Below, piece by piece: positions 6,020 to 8,235 of a stretch of DNA of 8,235 bases. The DNA comes from an uncultured Rhodospirillales bacterium. Lineage in GTDB: Bacteria; Pseudomonadota; Alphaproteobacteria; Acetobacterales; Acetobacteraceae. The stretch is from the NCBI GenBank assembly GCA_903844785.1, contig CAIMVB010000295.1, positions 1 through 8,235 of the forward strand, read 5' to 3'. The stretch's first letter is position 1, and each line of letters opens with the position of its first letter. The notes under the pieces were generated by a model. That model worked only from the letters and a program-made list of their open reading frames with translations, had not been told where the DNA came from and ran no database searches. The translations under genes and the position numbers were made by a program.

Positions 6020-6429
6020 GCTGGCGCATCCAGCGCATGGGTCATCAGATCATCCAATGCACAAATCTCCAGCGCCGCTTCATGGGTTGCTTCCAACAAC
6101 ACTGGCGGCGCAAAGCCGGCACGGCGCGCTTCTTCCCAACGCGCAGCGCAAAGGCACCAGCGATCCCCAGGTGAAAGCCCAGCGAAACCATATTCAGGGC
6201 GCGGCGTGGAAAGATCATTTCCCGCCGCCTTACTGAAATTCAGAAACGCGGCGCTCACTTCCGCGCAAACCACATGCAGCCCAATATCCTCAGGCCCGGT
6301 ATTGCAGCAGCCATCACGAAAAAACCCAGTCAGCGGCGCCACTGAGCAAGGCAACAAAGGCCCGCCCAACACATTGCGCTTGCCGGCCTCGGCCGAGGCC
6401 GGCTTCAACCAATCAAAGCCGCCGCTCAT
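6016..6429 (-). CDS. DUF2237 family protein of unknown function
   Basis: 137 residues. The whole conserved core of DUF2237 is visible: [11 protein letters not shown] (19-29), [20 protein letters not shown] (34-53), [20 protein letters not shown] (62-81), [13 protein letters not shown] (86-98) and [13 protein letters not shown] (108-120). Cys28, 41, 42, 55, 92 and 94 are available for metal binding or redox chemistry, although no such activity is established for the family as far as I know. About 18 residues precede the core, and their codons contain a perfect 22-bp palindrome. The ATG at 6429 overlaps the pckA stop in an ATGA arrangement, and the gene's own stop overlaps the GTG of the phosphatase gene. 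It is therefore embedded in a coupled three-gene unit. Cytosolic, with no signal peptide or membrane segment. Confidence 0.9.
   Translation of the reverse strand: MSGGFDWLKPASAEAGKRNVLGGPLLPCSVAPLTGFFRDGCCNTGPEDIGLHVVCAEVSAAFLNFSKAAGNDLSTPRPEYGFAGLSPGDRWCLCAARWEEARRAGFAPPVLLEATHEAALEICALDDLMTHALDAPA
6382..6403. repeat. Perfect 22-bp GC-rich palindrome inside the DUF2237 gene
   Basis: The half GCCGGCCTCGG is followed without spacer by its exact reverse complement CCGAGGCCGGC. On the minus strand it falls in codons 9-16 of DUF2237 (encoding the PASAEAG region), about 27 nt after the start codon. As RNA it could fold into a tight hairpin near the pckA/DUF2237 junction; as DNA it could be a protein-binding site. 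Confidence 0.75.
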
Positions 6430-8021
6430 GCCGCGGCGCGAATGGCCACTGCCTTCACATCCTCACCCACCGCATCGGCATAGGTGGCGAAATTCGCTTC
6501 AAACCGCGCCACCAAATCACGCGCCGTGCGGTCATAAGCTGCCTTGTCGGCCCAGGTTTCGCGCGGGTTGAGCATTTCACTCGGCACGCCGGGCAGGGCC
6601 TTCGGCACCATCAGGCCGAAGAAGGGATCACGCACGAATTCAACGCGGGCTAGGCTGCCATCCAGGGCGCCGCGCAGCAGGGCACGCGTCACGCGGATGG
6701 GCATGCGGTTGCCGGTGCCATAGCTGCCGCCGGTCCAGCCGGTATTCACCAGCCAGCAATCCGCGCCGTGGCGGGCCATCAAATCCGCCAGCATCCGGCC
6801 ATAGACTTCCGGGCGGCGCGGCAGGAAGGGCGCGCCAAAGCAGGTGGAAAATGTCGCTTGCGGTTCCTTGCCCATGCCCTTTTCCGTGCCCGCAACGCGC
6901 GCGGTATAGCCGGACAGGAAGTGATACATGGCCTGCGCCGGGGAAAGCTTGGCAATCGGCGGCAACACACCAAAGGCATCCGCGGTCAGCATCACCACAT
7001 TACGCGGCAAGCCGGCGGCACCGCTTTCGACAATGTTCGGAATATAGGGCAGCGGATAGCAGGAACGGGTATTCTCGGTCAGCCTACCATCATCCAGATC
7101 AAGCCTGCCGGCTTCATCCGCCACCACATTTTCCAGTACCGCACCGAAGCGATGCGATGCATCCCAGATTTGCGGTTCCGCTTCGCGGCTGAGTTTGATC
7201 ACCTTGGCATAGCAGCCGCCTTCAAAATTGAAGACGCCGCCATCGGACCAGCCATGTTCATCATCGCCGATCAGGTTGCGTTCCGGGTCGGATGAAAGCG
7301 TCGTCTTGCCCGTACCGGAAAGCCCAAAGAACAGCGCGACATCGCCCTTGGCACCAAGATTGGCGCTGCAATGCATGGGCAGCACGCCCTTCGCCGGCAG
7401 CAGCCAATTCATGACAGTGAAAATGCTTTTCTTGATTTCGCCAGCATAGGATGTGCCGGCGATCACAATGGTTTTCGCCGCGAAGGAAAGCGCGATCACG
7501 GTTTCAGACCGGCAACCATCCTGGGCGGGGTCAGCCTGGAATTCCGGCGCATGCAGAATGGTGAAATCCGGCGTGAAGCCCGCCAATTCTTCCGCCGCCG
7601 GGCGGATGAACATATTGCGCGCAAACAAGGCATGCCAAGCATTGGTGGTGACCAGCCGCACGCGCACGCGATGCGCGGGATCAGCCCCAGCATAAAGGTC
7701 CTGGGTGAAAAGCTCAGGCTTTTCGCCAAGCCAGCCGCGCACCCGCGCAGAAAGGCCCGTGAAGCGCTCCGGCGCCATGGGCTGATTGACCTTGCCCCAC
7801 CAGATATCGGCGCGCACATCGGGGTCTTCCACCACAAACTTGTCCTGCACGGAACGGCCGGTATGGGTGCCAGTTTCCGCGATAAAGGCGCCATCAGCAG
7901 AAAGCCGGCCTTCATTGCGGCGCAGCGCATGGGCAATCAGCGCGGGCGGCATCAGATTGGCGTGGACCGTTCCGGCCCCGGTTACGCCGGTTCCGGCCAA
8001 AGCTTGTTCTGCAACACTCAT
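6426..8021 (-). CDS. pckA: Phosphoenolpyruvate carboxykinase (ATP)
   Basis: 531 residues, full length for the ATP-dependent enzyme. It converts oxaloacetate + ATP to phosphoenolpyruvate + ADP + CO2 in the cytosol, the first step of gluconeogenesis from C4 acids. Motifs in order: [12 protein letters not shown] (51-62); SYAGEIKKS (191-199) with the Mn-binding Lys; MHCSAN (216-221) with the metal-binding His; the Walker A-like P-loop [11 protein letters not shown] (233-243); LIGDDEHGW (250-258) with the metal-binding Asp; ENTRSCYP (316-323) with the substrate Arg; and [10 protein letters not shown] (371-380) near the adenine site. No key residue appears lost. The start at 8021 is preferred over the in-frame ATG at 8051 because GGAGGG (8037-8032) sits 10 nt upstream and because 531 residues fits the family. 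First gene of a unit whose next member starts within its stop codon (ATGA overlap). Confidence 0.98.
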   Translation of the reverse strand: MSVAEQALAGTGVTGAGTVHANLMPPALIAHALRRNEGRLSADGAFIAETGTHTGRSVQDKFVVEDPDVRADIWWGKVNQPMAPERFTGLSARVRGWLGEKPELFTQDLYAGADPAHRVRVRLVTTNAWHALFARNMFIRPAAEELAGFTPDFTILHAPEFQADPAQDGCRSETVIALSFAAKTIVIAGTSYAGEIKKSIFTVMNWLLPAKGVLPMHCSANLGAKGDVALFFGLSGTGKTTLSSDPERNLIGDDEHGWSDGGVFNFEGGCYAKVIKLSREAEPQIWDASHRFGAVLENVVADEAGRLDLDDGRLTENTRSCYPLPYIPNIVESGAAGLPRNVVMLTADAFGVLPPIAKLSPAQAMYHFLSGYTARVAGTEKGMGKEPQATFSTCFGAPFLPRRPEVYGRMLADLMARHGADCWLVNTGWTGGSYGTGNRMPIRVTRALLRGALDGSLARVEFVRDPFFGLMVPKALPGVPSEMLNPRETWADKAAYDRTARDLVARFEANFATYADAVGEDVKAVAIRAAA

Positions 8022-8031
8022 ATAAAGGACA

Positions 8032-8037
8032 CCCTCC
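8032..8037 (-). promoter_or_regulatory. Ribosome binding site deciding the pckA start
   Basis: GGAGGG on the minus strand, 10 nt before the ATG at 8021. It lies downstream of the alternative in-frame ATG at 8051 and so argues against that longer form. Confidence 0.7.
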
Positions 8038-8049
8038 AACCAACCGCTC

Positions 8050-8055
8050 ATTCTA
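8050..8055 (-). promoter_or_regulatory. Candidate -10 box for pckA
   Basis: TAGAAT on the minus strand, the same hexamer as upstream of the SYLF gene, about 28 bp before the pckA start codon. Initiation a few bases downstream would leave a leader of roughly 20 nt that still holds the Shine-Dalgarno. It also covers the alternative ATG at 8051, again favouring the shorter protein. No good -35 is visible at 16-18 bp. Confidence 0.35.
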
Positions 8056-8062
8056 GGCGCTT

Positions 8063-8091
8063 AAAGCCCGTCATCGTGCGATATCAGGGCT
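8063..8091 (-). terminator. Weak candidate terminator between the edge gene and pckA
   Basis: On the minus strand AGCCC (8091-8087) can pair with GGGCT (8069-8065) across a 17-nt loop that contains a small internal ATC/GAT pairing, followed by TT then AAG. The stem is only 5 bp and the T run is short. Confidence 0.2.
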
Positions 8092-8115
8092 GGTCGCGGC
8101 AGAATTGCGGCAGGC

Positions 8116-8235
8116 TCAGGCTCCGGCGGGGACTTCCCCGGCCAGGGCCGCCCGCCCTTCCCGCGCCGCGCGAATCAGCGCCATACGCACGGCGTCCGAA
8201 TCGCCCACTGGCGCCGGGAAGGCAAGACGGCGGGA
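8116..8235 (-). CDS. C-terminal fragment of an unrecognised protein (5' part off the window)
   Basis: Reading the minus strand from the right edge gives 39 codons and then TGA at 8118-8116. The peptide begins SRRLAFPAPVG, continues DSDAVRMALIRAAREGRAAL (an amphipathic, probably helical stretch) and ends AGEVPAGA. Composition and codon use look like those of the neighbouring genes, and no other frame there looks better. The piece is too short to name a family. It points the same way as pckA but is separated by 94 bp with promoter-like sequence, so it is probably a separate transcript or an upstream gene with readthrough. Confidence 0.5.
   Translation of the reverse strand, partial: SRRLAFPAPVGDSDAVRMALIRAAREGRAALAGEVPAGA

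Noticed and set aside
6768..7295. A 175-codon plus-strand open frame opposite pckA
   Set aside because: Antisense to the catalytic core of pckA, including the P-loop region; no independent support.
8022..8051. A 10-residue N-terminal extension of PckA from the ATG at 8051
   Set aside because: The extension contains the strong GGAGGG Shine-Dalgarno for the inner ATG and overlaps the candidate -10 box; the family does not need it.
8127..8140. Short CGGGG/CCCCG hairpin near the end of the right-edge gene
   Set aside because: Only 5 bp, inside coding sequence and with no T tract; such stems are common at this GC content.
1..8235. Search for CRISPR arrays, IS ends, att sites, tRNA, rRNA or defence and toxin-antitoxin genes
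   Set aside because: No arrays, no long inverted repeats flanking genes, no transposase or integrase motifs and no tRNA-like stretches were seen; all space is accounted for by housekeeping-type genes and gaps under 100 bp.

Overview
The window is an ordinary-looking stretch of chromosome from a GC-rich Gram-negative bacterium. By eye GC is above 60%, and genes are packed with gaps under 100 bp or with 4-bp overlaps. The gene set fits the Alphaproteobacteria, possibly Rhodospirillales/Acetobacteraceae: ATP-dependent PckA, a DUF2237 protein, a UPF0260 (YcgN-type) protein, a SYLF lipid-binding protein and a YgjP-type metallohydrolase. The order-level guess is inference from family content only. 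I see no phage, IS, CRISPR, tRNA or rRNA signature, and no gap over 300 bases without a gene.

Nine of the ten genes lie on the minus strand, so the natural reading direction is from right to left. At the right edge is the C-terminal end of an unrecognised minus-strand gene (8116-8235). After a 94-bp gap with a candidate -10 box and a strong Shine-Dalgarno sequence comes a three-gene unit: pckA (6426-8021), a DUF2237 gene (6016-6429) and a histidine phosphatase (5381-6019). These are joined by an ATGA and a GTGA overlap, which strongly suggests one transcript with coupled translation. Next is an exported SYLF-domain protein (4498-5298) with its own candidate promoter, followed 18 bp later by a UPF0260 Cys-cluster protein (4009-4479). 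An 80-bp spacer with a 9-bp perfect hairpin and a 25-bp tandem duplication leads to a DapA-superfamily aldolase/lyase (2990-3928) and a small cupin 4 bp further on (2671-2985). That pair ends in a candidate terminator inside the tail of the only plus-strand gene, an EamA/DMT-type permease (1794-2681), whose last 11 bp overlap the cupin. Divergent from the permease are a YgjP-like metallohydrolase (999-1718) and a zinc-less medium-chain dehydrogenase/quinone reductase, which runs off the left edge (1-973).

Functionally this is central carbon metabolism (pckA: oxaloacetate to phosphoenolpyruvate) with two or three small conserved proteins of unknown role, plus a probable sugar-acid or keto-acid aldolase with a cupin partner. 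I do not see a clear new biological system. The most useful leads are the tight pckA-DUF2237-phosphatase unit with a perfect 22-bp palindrome inside its second gene, the DapA-like enzyme that keeps the catalytic Lys and Tyr but lacks the carboxylate-binding Arg of true DapA, and the hairpin/tandem repeat in front of it.
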